Origin: GWE2-42-39 sp963662895 | GTDB taxonomy: Bacteria > Bacteroidota > Bacteroidia > Bacteroidales > Prolixibacteraceae | Reading direction: 5' to 3' | Length of the DNA: 64,000 bases | Assembly (NCBI GenBank): GCA_963662895.1 | Contig: OY759982.1 | Coordinates: 2,790,001 to 2,854,000 of the forward strand | Shown: one piece after another, positions 8,042 through 15,983 of the stretch | Position numbering within the stretch: the stretch's first letter is position 1 | How the letters are laid out: each line of letters begins with the position of its first letter | Translations under genes and position numbers: made by a program | Notes under the pieces: model-generated | What the model was told of the DNA's origin: nothing | The model's input: the letters and a program-made list of their open reading frames with translations, nothing else | Databases searched by the model: none

Positions 8042-8158
8042 TCATCTGCATTTGGGGCTAAACCGTCCTTTTCCGGTTATTTCGCAGCAATCAAGTTGTT
8101 TGTTACAGCCTGCAAAAAGTAACAGAAATACGGCTATAGAAGGATATTTTAGGGTCAT
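8042..8158 (-). CDS. Very small putative lipoprotein, translationally coupled
   Basis: A 38-codon frame begins with an ATG that overlaps the TGA of the upstream frame (ATGA at 8158-8155) and ends at TGA 8042. It has a hydrophobic signal (residues about 5-16) and a good lipobox, LLFAGC, with Cys at residue 18. The mature part is only about 21 residues with three more Cys (DCCE, KCR). The ATGA coupling supports translation, but the size leaves open that it is the residual front of a longer lost gene. Confidence 0.4.
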   Translation of the reverse strand: MTLKYPSIAVFLLLFAGCNKQLDCCEITGKGRFSPKCR

Positions 8159-8376
8159 TTATCTTTTAGAAAATCTAAAATGATTTCATTAAACCTTTCG
8201 GGCCTTTTCATATTTGAGAAGTGTCCCGCTGATTTTATGTCAATTGATTTTGAGTTTTTTATGTTTTTGAAAAGGTAATCGGCTATTTCTACCACATTCC
8301 GTATTGTTTCATTTGTATATTGCTTTTTGTTTGTCGATACTGTGATTATCTCCTTACATTGGTTTTTTATTTTCAT
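8155..8376 (-). pseudogene. C-terminal remnant of an alpha/beta hydrolase
   Basis: A 73-residue frame whose second half, ADYLFKNIKNSKSIDI followed by GHFSNMKRPERFNEIILDFL, matches the last two elements of alpha/beta hydrolases, including the catalytic His in GHF. The nucleophile elbow (GxSxG) and the acid are absent, and the first 25 residues do not continue the fold. It cannot be an active hydrolase on its own. Its start overlaps the end of the YdeI-like gene by 23 bases. Confidence 0.6.
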
Positions 8377-8914
8377 TTAAACGTTCAATAATTTTATTAA
8401 GTCTTTTTATTCTGGTTTCTTCCTTCTTTGCATCTAAATACAGGGCTGTGTATGTCTTTTTAACCGATGGGGACATTTTCAGGAAATTAGTTAGTGCAGG
8501 TTCAAAACCTCCTAATAATTTAATAAAATCCTTAACTTGCTCATCTGAAATCGGTTCTTTTTTTCTTGCATCCCACGTTTCTTCTTTTTTGGCTCGTTCA
8601 ATAGCAATCAATCCATATTTTGTCATATTACCATTTGCTATCAAATTTTTAGTTAACTCTTTGTTCCTTTCAGACCATCTGCTACCTTTTCTTCTTGGAG
8701 TAAATTTTTTTTGATATTTTTCTTCATTAATACTTTTTATTTGTCCGTCAATCCAGCCAAAACACAATGCTTCTTCAAGTGCTTCGTTGGATTTTAATAA
8801 CTTTATCTTTCCTGTTTTGTCAAAGGTTATCCAAATACCATTACTTTTGTTATGATTTTCTAATAACCAATTTCTAAATTGATTTCTATCAGCAAATTCC
8901 ATTTTTTCTTCCAT
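8354..8914 (-). CDS. YdeI/OmpD-associated (bacteriocin-protection-like) protein
   Basis: A 186-residue soluble protein of the YdeI family. Recognisable stretches are FRNWLLENHNKSNGIWITF, EALEEALCFGWIDGQIKSI, KFTPRRKGSRWSERN and a C-terminal helical part, FLKMSPSVKKTYTALYLDAKKEETRIKR, including the DUF1905/OmpD-associated region. Relatives have been linked to bacteriocin or peptide protection, but a biochemical reaction is not known. A second in-frame ATG at residue 5 may be the real start. It lies in the small-gene accessory strip. Confidence 0.8.
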   Translation of the reverse strand: MEEKMEFADRNQFRNWLLENHNKSNGIWITFDKTGKIKLLKSNEALEEALCFGWIDGQIKSINEEKYQKKFTPRRKGSRWSERNKELTKNLIANGNMTKYGLIAIERAKKEETWDARKKEPISDEQVKDFIKLLGGFEPALTNFLKMSPSVKKTYTALYLDAKKEETRIKRLNKIIERLNENKKPM

Positions 8915-8940
8915 AAAATTGTCTCGTTTTTAGTTTACTG

Positions 8941-8973
8941 GCCCCCCTAAATCGCCCAAAGGGGGACTTTGGT
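8941..8973. repeat. C-rich palindromic intergenic element
   Basis: CCCCCC (8942-8947) and GGGGG (8961-8965) form an inverted repeat, followed by ACTTT. The same AAAGGGGGACTTT string recurs at 13693-13705. These elements bracket the permease block. Confidence 0.55.
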
Positions 8974-8999
8974 TTCGTTGAAAATATCATCGTTCAAGA

Positions 9000-11324
9000 C
9001 TATTCGTACCTCAATGCCTCTACCGGGTTCCTCGTAGCTGACCGCCAGCTTTGCCAACTAACGGTCAGCAACGCAATTCCCAACGCCAGCACGCCAGCCA
9101 GGGCAAATATCCACCAGCTCAGGCTGGTTTTGTAGGCAAAATTTTCGAGCCATTGGTGCATAGCATACCAGGAAATGGGCGTAGCAATTATAAAAGCGAT
9201 AGCGACCCATTTAACGAAATCCTTATTCAGCATAGTTAGTATTTCAAAAATTTTGGCTCCGTTTACTTTGCGAATGCCTATTTCCTTTATTTTCTGCTGA
9301 ATGTAATACAATGACATGGCAAAAATGCCCATCACTGAAATGACGATGGCCAACACTGTAAATGCCCCGACAAGTTTGGCTGTCCGCTCTTCTTTTTGAT
9401 ACCATTGATTGATTGTTTGATCAAGGAAGCCCGATTCCATTGGTGTACCTTTTGTAAATTCGGTCTGTGCTTTTTTAATCCGGTCCACTGTTCCTATTTG
9501 GTTAACGCCCGATATTTTTACAAAAACCTGCCATGGGTCTTGATTTTCTTCCATTTGACCGATCATTGCCGGACCAATTTTTTTGTGCAACGAACGAAAA
9601 TTAAAATCGTTTACAATTCCCAGTACCGGCCGTTTCCCCCTGTAATGATTAAATGTGACGGAATTCTCCGGAAGCTCCAGTTCTGCCAGGCCCTGGTGGT
9701 TCAGATAATATCCCTTTTTATCGTAAGCTACATTTGTCGGCGTAATTTTCATCCCCATCAAATGGAAGAAAGCAGAATCAACAAAGAATTCACGAAAATT
9801 ATAGGGATTCCCTTCATGGCTCCAGCACTGCACATTGCCTCCGTCAATGGGGCTGCCACAGGCATACGAAATCTCCCGGACGCCGGGTATTGCCTTCAGG
9901 ACTTCACTGAATGCCATTTTCTGGTTAGCATCGATCGTACTTTCCATCCAAAAAATGTTGTCTTTCTGAAAACCTGTATTATACGAACGCATAAAACCCG
10001 TTTGTCTGCCGATTCCCCAACTGCATACAAGCAAAATAATTGCAATGCAGTATTGAACCCCGATCAGGACTTTGGAGTATGTCCCTTTTGTTTTCCGGGA
10101 GAAGGCTCCTTTTACTGTTTCACCCGGATTAACCCGGGTAATAAATATTGCAGGGAGCAACCCGGAAATAAAACCGATAAACGGGACTGTTATCAGAAGA
10201 AGCAGAAAAAATCGCCGGTTAATAAGCTGGGAATCAAGGTACAGGTTGGTATTCAGCAATGAATTGAAATAAGGTTCGGCCATGAAAGCCAATAAAATGG
10301 CAATTAACGAAGCAATCGAGGTTAATATAACCGATTCGGAGATATACTGAAATATAAGCCTTGTCTTAGAACTGCCCATTAACTTTTTGATAGCTGTTTC
10401 TTTTCCCCTGAAACCTGCCTGTGCCATGGTCAGGTTCACATAGTTAATTACAGCGATGCAAAAGACCAGAAGTACAATCGACATAAAAACCATAATCAGT
10501 GTTTTGCTGTTTTGCCTGACCCCCTGCCCGGCACTGTTGCTAAAATACACATCTGTAATGGACTCAAACTTCAGGTCTTTAGCACGGTTGTCTTTGTAAA
10601 TCCAATAATCCTTTTTAAACAATTCCATTATTTGGGGCGCTTTTGCCGGCAGGTCGGTACCAGGCCTTTCCAGGAAATAAATGCCAAACGTACTGGCGCC
10701 ATAAGAGGTAAGGACATCTTTCCAACCCCACAAGTCAGCTATAACCTGGAAGTTAAGTACTGCATCACATTTCGTAAAGTGGGTATTTCCCGGGAAATCA
10801 TCCATAACTGCGGTAATCACAAAACCAAGTCCATCCTGCATTTTAATTTCCTGCCCGACCGGATTGCCGTTCCCAAATATTTTCCGGGCAAACGAACGCG
10901 ATATCACCATTGAATTTTTCGTAGCCAGTACATTTGTTTGACCAGGGACATCAAGCTTGAACGAAAACATCGAAAAAAACGATGAATCGGCCAACAGGCA
11001 ATTCATTTTGAATTTTTGCCCTGAATTATTGATGGCAACCTCTTCATTGTAAGAGATACGACAATAATTTTCCACCTCAGGAAACCTGTCCTTGATAAAA
11101 GCACCCACAGGTGGGGCAAATCCTGACCAGTTTTCATAGCTACGATAAAGCCTGTACAAACGGCCTTTTTTCGTATGAAACTGGTCAACCGATAGTTCCT
11201 GCTGAATGTAAACGCCCAGCAACAATACAAACATGAGCGATACAGCAAACCCAAAGATGGTGACAAACGTGTACAGCTTGTTGTTTGCCAGGTGTTTCAG
11301 ATAAATCTTAATATGGTTGTTCAT
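9000..11324 (-). CDS. FtsX/MacB-type ABC transporter permease
   Basis: A 774-residue permease of the Bacteroidota-type FtsX family. One membrane helix near residues 18-40 is followed by a periplasmic MacB-PCD region to about 280, three helices (about 285-400), a second periplasmic domain, and three C-terminal helices from about 675. It ends WRSATRNPVEALRYE, the usual family terminus. Such permeases work with a LolD/MacB-type ATPase to move lipids, peptides or mechanical signals; no ATPase gene is present here. The 3' 240 bases are very similar to those of the next gene, indicating tandem duplication or gene conversion. Confidence 0.88.
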   Translation of the reverse strand: MNNHIKIYLKHLANNKLYTFVTIFGFAVSLMFVLLLGVYIQQELSVDQFHTKKGRLYRLYRSYENWSGFAPPVGAFIKDRFPEVENYCRISYNEEVAINNSGQKFKMNCLLADSSFFSMFSFKLDVPGQTNVLATKNSMVISRSFARKIFGNGNPVGQEIKMQDGLGFVITAVMDDFPGNTHFTKCDAVLNFQVIADLWGWKDVLTSYGASTFGIYFLERPGTDLPAKAPQIMELFKKDYWIYKDNRAKDLKFESITDVYFSNSAGQGVRQNSKTLIMVFMSIVLLVFCIAVINYVNLTMAQAGFRGKETAIKKLMGSSKTRLIFQYISESVILTSIASLIAILLAFMAEPYFNSLLNTNLYLDSQLINRRFFLLLLITVPFIGFISGLLPAIFITRVNPGETVKGAFSRKTKGTYSKVLIGVQYCIAIILLVCSWGIGRQTGFMRSYNTGFQKDNIFWMESTIDANQKMAFSEVLKAIPGVREISYACGSPIDGGNVQCWSHEGNPYNFREFFVDSAFFHLMGMKITPTNVAYDKKGYYLNHQGLAELELPENSVTFNHYRGKRPVLGIVNDFNFRSLHKKIGPAMIGQMEENQDPWQVFVKISGVNQIGTVDRIKKAQTEFTKGTPMESGFLDQTINQWYQKEERTAKLVGAFTVLAIVISVMGIFAMSLYYIQQKIKEIGIRKVNGAKIFEILTMLNKDFVKWVAIAFIIATPISWYAMHQWLENFAYKTSLSWWIFALAGVLALGIALLTVSWQSWRSATRNPVEALRYE
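9001..9240 (-). repeat. Duplicated permease 3' end, copy 1
   Basis: This segment, encoding the last 80 residues of the first permease, is strongly similar by eye at the DNA level to 11373-11610 and in part to 13788-13895. Long identical stretches occur, for example around the AATTCCCAACGCCAGCAC string. Confidence 0.75.
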
Positions 11325-11364
11325 CGCTTTCCCTGATTTTACTTTCTATATTGTTCAATCTCTT

Positions 11365-13659
11365 TTATTCATACCTTAATGCCTCCACCGGGTTCCTCGT
11401 AGCCGCCCGCCAACTTTGCCAACTCACTGTCAGCAACGCAATTCCCAACGCCAGCACTCCTGCCAGTACAAAGATCCACCAGCTTAGAGTAGCTTTGTAC
11501 GCAAAGGTTTCAAGCCATTTATGCATTGCATAGTAAGCAATGGGAGTGGCAATCATAAACGCGATAGCTACCCACTTTACAAAGTCCTTATTCAGCATTG
11601 CCATTATCTCGGAAATTTTAGCACCGTTTACCTTGCGGATGCCGATTTCTTTTATTCTTCTTTTTAGGGAATAACTTGCCAGTCCGAACATTCCAAACGC
11701 TGCCAGTAACATTGCCAGTATGGAAACAAATTGTATAGAGCGAGCCTGATTTTCTTCTTTTTTATACATACTGTCCATCCATTCGTCGTAAAAACGATAT
11801 TCAAAATTGAAGTTGCCCGCTATTTCTTTAAAAACATCTTCAATTTGTTTCATTGTGCCGTGTATATCTCCGGGGTATAGCCTGACATTGAAGTGAGAAA
11901 TGCCGTTGCTGTTCCGAATCATTAATGCGCCTACTTCGTTATGCAAATCCCGGAAGTTAAAATCGTCGATAATACCTACAACTTCTGCTCCAAACAATTT
12001 TTTGCCTTCATAAGAATCCCAACCCAATTGTTGCATTCCGGTTTTATTGATTAAAGCTGTTTCGGCTGTCTCATTATCATAGAAATTACGCCCGTCAATT
12101 AGCTTCACATTAAAGGTCTCCAAAAAATGTGAATCTGAACATATCTCATCAACCCGTCCGGTTCCATCAGCTTCCGAATTGCTATAGATAGCCCAAGGTG
12201 TTCCGTGTGTAGGGCAAATGTTTTTCACTCCGGCAAGGGAACCTATTTTATCCATTAAAGCCGGAACATGTTCTTTTATTTTATAATGAACACCAATGCG
12301 CACCAACTGCCCGGTATTGAAACCCACTTCTTTGTTTTTACAGAAATTAATCTGTCGCTGAATAGTAATAAATGCGACCACCGCAACAATGCTTGCCGCG
12401 AACTGGATGATATTTAACGGCATACGTATATCGCGTTGTTTGTTTAAATCGGATACCTTGTTTTTAAGCATTGTTACCGGTTTGGCTTTAAGGGCAACAT
12501 AAGCAGGATAGCTTCCGGCAAGAATGGCAACAAAGACTATGCAGAAAGCAATTGTCAACATTAATGGCAAACTATGAAGCAAGGTGCTAAAAATAATGTT
12601 TTGTCCCAATATGCTCTCCAGCAACGGTTTCATAAGAAATACTAAAACAACAGCAAATAGCAACGATACTATTAACAGAACAAGGGCTTCATAAATAAAT
12701 CGGCAAAAAACACTGAACATAGAAGCTCCCAACACCTGATGCATTCCAACGTTTTTAAATTCGCTGGTAACTTTTGCAACAGTGAAATTGATGTAGTTGA
12801 ATAGCGCAAAAATGAAGATACACAGGGTAAGCCACGACAGCAAATCGATAAGTTTTACATTGGCGTGGTTCAATCCATCATAATTTATTGGGGTGAAATA
12901 AGCGTCCTTAAAAGGAAAAAGTACATAAACGCCGGCATTACGACGATAATCCGGATTCAAGTTATTAATGATGGGTTTTATCCGTTCTTCAACATTCTGA
13001 ATAGAAGCTTTATCCGTTAGTTTTAGTAATAAATTGTCAAGGTATATTTGTTTTCCGTTCCAATTACCACCGGTGTATGTGATTTTCAATTTATTACTGC
13101 AAAACACATCTCCATTTAATGAGCGATTTTTAGGGAAATCTTTAATCACTGCTGCTACCATTGCATCTTCTTTGTGCGATAGATTGATGGTTTGCCCAAT
13201 CGGATTTTCATCTTTAAACACTTTTTCAGCAAACGATTTTGTTAAAACAACCTGATTGGGGTCAGTATGAAAATTATCAAGATTTCCGGCAATAACTTCT
13301 GCTCCAATAAAACTAAAAATGGCATTGTCGGTAGAAATGAGTTTTGAAGGATAACTCTCATTTTGAAAAATGACAGGTTTATATCCTACAAAATAATTTG
13401 CAGCTTCTTCTACTTCGGGAATTTGTTCCTTGATTAAACCTGCGGCATCTTCCGGAATAGATGCTTTATCGCCGTCGCCAATTACCCTGTATATATTATT
13501 TATTTCCGGGATGTCTTTATCGTAACTTCTTTCATTCGCAATAAAAGCCACCAACAAAAGCATAATGGCGCTTGCCAAAGCAAAGCCACTAATTGAAATT
13601 ACAGAAATTGTTCTGTTTTTTATGGTCGAACGGATTATTTGTTTAATATGTTTTAACAT
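11365..13659 (-). CDS. FtsX/MacB-type ABC transporter permease (paralogue)
   Basis: A 764-residue permease of the same family and layout as its downstream neighbour, 40 bases away on the same strand. It has an N-terminal helix (residues 19-41), a MacB-PCD domain, a three-helix core near 280-390, a second periplasmic domain and three C-terminal helices. The C-terminal part from IKEIGIRKVNGAKISEI to the end is nearly the same as in the neighbour, while the periplasmic domains differ strongly, as expected if they sense or bind different partners. The ATPase partner must be encoded elsewhere. Confidence 0.88.
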   Translation of the reverse strand: MLKHIKQIIRSTIKNRTISVISISGFALASAIMLLLVAFIANERSYDKDIPEINNIYRVIGDGDKASIPEDAAGLIKEQIPEVEEAANYFVGYKPVIFQNESYPSKLISTDNAIFSFIGAEVIAGNLDNFHTDPNQVVLTKSFAEKVFKDENPIGQTINLSHKEDAMVAAVIKDFPKNRSLNGDVFCSNKLKITYTGGNWNGKQIYLDNLLLKLTDKASIQNVEERIKPIINNLNPDYRRNAGVYVLFPFKDAYFTPINYDGLNHANVKLIDLLSWLTLCIFIFALFNYINFTVAKVTSEFKNVGMHQVLGASMFSVFCRFIYEALVLLIVSLLFAVVLVFLMKPLLESILGQNIIFSTLLHSLPLMLTIAFCIVFVAILAGSYPAYVALKAKPVTMLKNKVSDLNKQRDIRMPLNIIQFAASIVAVVAFITIQRQINFCKNKEVGFNTGQLVRIGVHYKIKEHVPALMDKIGSLAGVKNICPTHGTPWAIYSNSEADGTGRVDEICSDSHFLETFNVKLIDGRNFYDNETAETALINKTGMQQLGWDSYEGKKLFGAEVVGIIDDFNFRDLHNEVGALMIRNSNGISHFNVRLYPGDIHGTMKQIEDVFKEIAGNFNFEYRFYDEWMDSMYKKEENQARSIQFVSILAMLLAAFGMFGLASYSLKRRIKEIGIRKVNGAKISEIMAMLNKDFVKWVAIAFMIATPIAYYAMHKWLETFAYKATLSWWIFVLAGVLALGIALLTVSWQSWRAATRNPVEALRYE

Positions 13660-13675
13660 AGTTGTTGTATTTATA

Positions 13676-13775
13676 AGCCCCTATATCCCCCGAAAGGGGG
13701 ACTTTAAGGCTGTGGTCTATATTTGTTTCTCTTGTTCATTTTATCATCTATCCCAAGCTCCCCCTTTAGGGGGTT
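13676..13775. repeat. Two C-rich palindromic elements
   Basis: Perfect inverted repeats CCCCC/GGGGG with 4-base loops at 13687-13700 and 13760-13773. The first shares AAAGGGGGACTTT with the element at 8941. Similar C-rich intergenic palindromes are common in Bacteroidota genomes. Confidence 0.6.
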
Positions 13776-13787
13776 GGGGGGTTACTC

Positions 13788-13895
13788 ATACCTTAACGCT
13801 TCCACCGGATTTCTCGTAGCTGCCCTCCAGCTTTGCCAGCTCACCGTCAGTAATGCAATTCCCAGGGCCAGGAAACCGGCCAGGGCAAAATCCAC
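13788..13895 (-). pseudogene. Decayed 3' end of a third FtsX permease
   Basis: Read on the minus strand, the segment encodes the permease terminus including LTVSWQSWRAATRNPVEALR followed by a stop, closely matching the last 35 residues of the two intact permeases. Similarity stops abruptly near 13895 (after GGGCAAAATCCAC), where one base is also lost relative to the intact copies. The rest of the gene is gone. It shows that the array once had at least three members, or that a recombination removed most of one copy. Confidence 0.8.
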
Positions 13896-14098
13896 TTACA
13901 CCGGTTGTCCCTTTATTTTTGCCGAAATAATATAAATCTTATCAATAAGAATACCTATTTTGTAAACACCTCAATATAAACACATTAAATTAAAATTATC
14001 CACAACAACTGTCAATTTATTTTACAAATAATGTATAATTTTTTGTCAATTTCAGCCATCCTGTATTTTAATGTAGTTCTTCCATTCTTAGGGTGATT

Positions 14099-14133
14099 AA
14101 GTTGACTCAATATTAAGAAAAATTGAAGTTGAC
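14099..14133. promoter_or_regulatory. Direct repeat upstream of the TetR gene
   Basis: AAGTTGAC occurs at 14099-14106 and 14126-14133, 27 bases apart, upstream of the -7 box at 14178. It could be an operator for the TetR protein; TetR sites are usually palindromic, so this is uncertain. Confidence 0.3.
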
Positions 14134-14177
14134 CTAGATTTTCAAAAAAAAAGAAAAGGTAATAAAAAATATAACTT

Positions 14178-14185
14178 TATATTTG
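14178..14185 (+). promoter_or_regulatory. -7 promoter box for the TetR/efflux operon
   Basis: TATATTTG matches the Bacteroidota sigma -7 consensus TAnnTTTG and lies 31 bases upstream of ATG 14217. No clear -33 TTG is present at the usual distance. Confidence 0.5.
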
Positions 14186-14216
14186 CACTACTAAAAAACC
14201 AATATAGTCGAATAAG

Positions 14217-14807
14217 ATGATCGCAGAAAAAGACGAAATAGTAAAAAATGAAATCTTGTCCCAGGCACAAAAGTTATTTCAGCAATACGGACTAAAAAAA
14301 ACCACTATGGATGAAATTGCCTTTGCCTGCAGAAAAGCAAAAAGCACTCTTTACCATTATTTTAATAGTAAAAATGAAGTTTTTGACGCTGTTATAGAAA
14401 TGGAAATACTCAATCTCCGGCAATATGTAAAAAGCAAAGTTGAGGAACACAAAACCATGGTCGATAAAATAGAAACTTATATATTAGAATTTCACAGGGA
14501 AGCCATCCACAGATCAAACCTGTATCGCATTATAAAACAAGACTTTGCAATCACCGAAGTATACGCTAAAAAACTTTTTCTCAGGATGATGGAATTCGAA
14601 CAAAAATATATTATACGAATTCTGGAAGACGGCTACGATTCAGGAGAATACAAAGAAGTAATAAGAGAAGACATTCCCTGGGTTGCCGAGATGTTTTTAG
14701 CTGCATTCTTAGGGGTTGTTCAATACACTGTAGAAAAAGAAGGTTTTCTTAATGAAAAAAAACTGGAAAAAACAATTAACCTTATTACACCAAAATTATT
14801 TTGCTGA
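14217..14807 (+). CDS. TetR family transcriptional regulator
   Basis: A 196-residue TetR-type repressor. The N-terminal helix-turn-helix covers residues about 10-60 (ILSQAQKLFQQYGLKKTTMD, then STLYHYFNSKNEVFDAV), and the rest is a helical ligand-binding domain. It heads the first efflux operon, with the adaptor gene 127 bases downstream, so it most likely represses that operon and releases on binding a toxic substrate. A -7 box (TATATTTG) lies in front of it. Confidence 0.9.
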   Translation: MIAEKDEIVKNEILSQAQKLFQQYGLKKTTMDEIAFACRKAKSTLYHYFNSKNEVFDAVIEMEILNLRQYVKSKVEEHKTMVDKIETYILEFHREAIHRSNLYRIIKQDFAITEVYAKKLFLRMMEFEQKYIIRILEDGYDSGEYKEVIREDIPWVAEMFLAAFLGVVQYTVEKEGFLNEKKLEKTINLITPKLFC

Positions 14808-14934
14808 CCTAAAGAAATATCGACTAAAATATGTTTTCAGTATTTTATAAAATAAAGACACCTACTAAAAGAAGAGTATAAAAACAATAGTGTTGTCAGT
14901 GAAAACACAAAATAAATATTACCCAAAAAAAGCT

Positions 14935-15981
14935 ATGAAAACAATGAAACAATTATTCTATCTATCGCTTATCCTGGCGTTTTTTACCGGGTGTAATTCC
15001 GGCGCAAAAAAAGAAAATACAGTCTGTGCCGATCAGGCTGTTAAAGTAAAAATTCAGAAACTGGAAACAAACTCAGGGAGTACAGGACAATCGTATATCG
15101 GTACTGTAGAAGAATCGGTTTCGGTACCCCTGAGCTTTTCAATCTCCGGGACTGTAGAAAAAGTGATGGTCGAAGAAGGGCAGAATGTAAAAAAAGGACA
15201 GCTACTTGCTGTTTTGAACGACGAAAGTTATCAGAACGCCTACCAAATTGCCCTGGCAAAAGAAAAACAGGCCGAAGATGCATATAACCGTTTAGAGCCG
15301 GTTTATAAAAACGGAAGCCTTCCCGAAATTAAGTATGTCGAGGTACAAACCGGCCTGGATCAAGCCCGTTCAATGGCCTCGATATCAGAAAAAAACTTAA
15401 AAGACTGTAAATTATATGCCACAACCAACGGTATTATCGGCAAACGGAGTATTGAACCGGGGATGAATGTAATTCCAGGCAACCCGGTTTTCCAACTGGT
15501 AAAAATTGAAAAAGTAAAAGTTAGTATTCCTGTCCCTGAAAGAGAGATTTCAGAAATAAAAAGGGGCCTTAAGGCACAAGTCAGGGTTTCTGCACTTGGC
15601 GACCAGCTTTTTGAAGGTGAAGTAAAAGAAGTTGGGGTCCTTTCCAATCCCCTTTCTCACACCTACACCGTAAAAATGGAGATAAAAAACCCGGATTTAA
15701 TGCTAAAGCCCGGGATGGTCTGCGAAGTAAATATCACAAACCCGGAACTGGAAAACAGGATCATCATTCCATTAGCAACCATACAAGTCGACGGGAATAA
15801 TCACAAATATGTATATGTAGTAAACCCAACTACCAACCGGGCTGAAAAACGGCTTATTGAAACAGGCTTACTGGTCAGTAACGGGCTGGTTATCAAAAAC
15901 GGACTTTCTGATGGGGACCTTTTGATAACAGAAGGAAACCAAAAGGTCAGGAATAATTCAAACGTTCAAATCATCCGGTAG
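14935..15981 (+). CDS. RND efflux periplasmic adaptor (membrane fusion lipoprotein)
   Basis: A 348-residue adaptor. The start at ATG 14935 gives a lipoprotein signal peptide, MKTMKQLFYLSLILAFFTGC, with the lipidated Cys at residue 20. After it come a lipoyl-like half (VSFSISGTVEKVMVEEGQNV-type), a helical hairpin (AYQIALAKEKQAEDAYNRLE), a second lipoyl half, a beta-barrel and a membrane-proximal domain ending in NGLSDGDLLITEGNQKVR. It links the inner-membrane pump to the outer-membrane channel. The stop is 2 bases before the fused pump gene, which suggests tight co-expression. Confidence 0.9.
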   Translation: MKTMKQLFYLSLILAFFTGCNSGAKKENTVCADQAVKVKIQKLETNSGSTGQSYIGTVEESVSVPLSFSISGTVEKVMVEEGQNVKKGQLLAVLNDESYQNAYQIALAKEKQAEDAYNRLEPVYKNGSLPEIKYVEVQTGLDQARSMASISEKNLKDCKLYATTNGIIGKRSIEPGMNVIPGNPVFQLVKIEKVKVSIPVPEREISEIKRGLKAQVRVSALGDQLFEGEVKEVGVLSNPLSHTYTVKMEIKNPDLMLKPGMVCEVNITNPELENRIIIPLATIQVDGNNHKYVYVVNPTTNRAEKRLIETGLLVSNGLVIKNGLSDGDLLITEGNQKVRNNSNVQIIR

Positions 15982-15983
15982 TT

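Larger units (their letters stand above)
13660..14216. other. Intergenic region with C-rich elements and a permease remnant
   Basis: About 557 bases without an intact gene. It contains two perfect C5/G5 hairpins (CCCCC-gaaa-GGGGG at 13687-13700 and CCCCC-ttta-GGGGG at 13760-13773), a 108-base remnant of a permease 3' end, an AT-rich stretch, a direct repeat AAGTTGAC (14099-14106 and 14126-14133) and the likely promoter of the TetR gene. Confidence 0.75.

Noticed and set aside
9396..10262. A 288-codon plus-strand frame
   Set aside because: Antisense to the first permease gene, which has clear family motifs; composition is that of a shadow frame.
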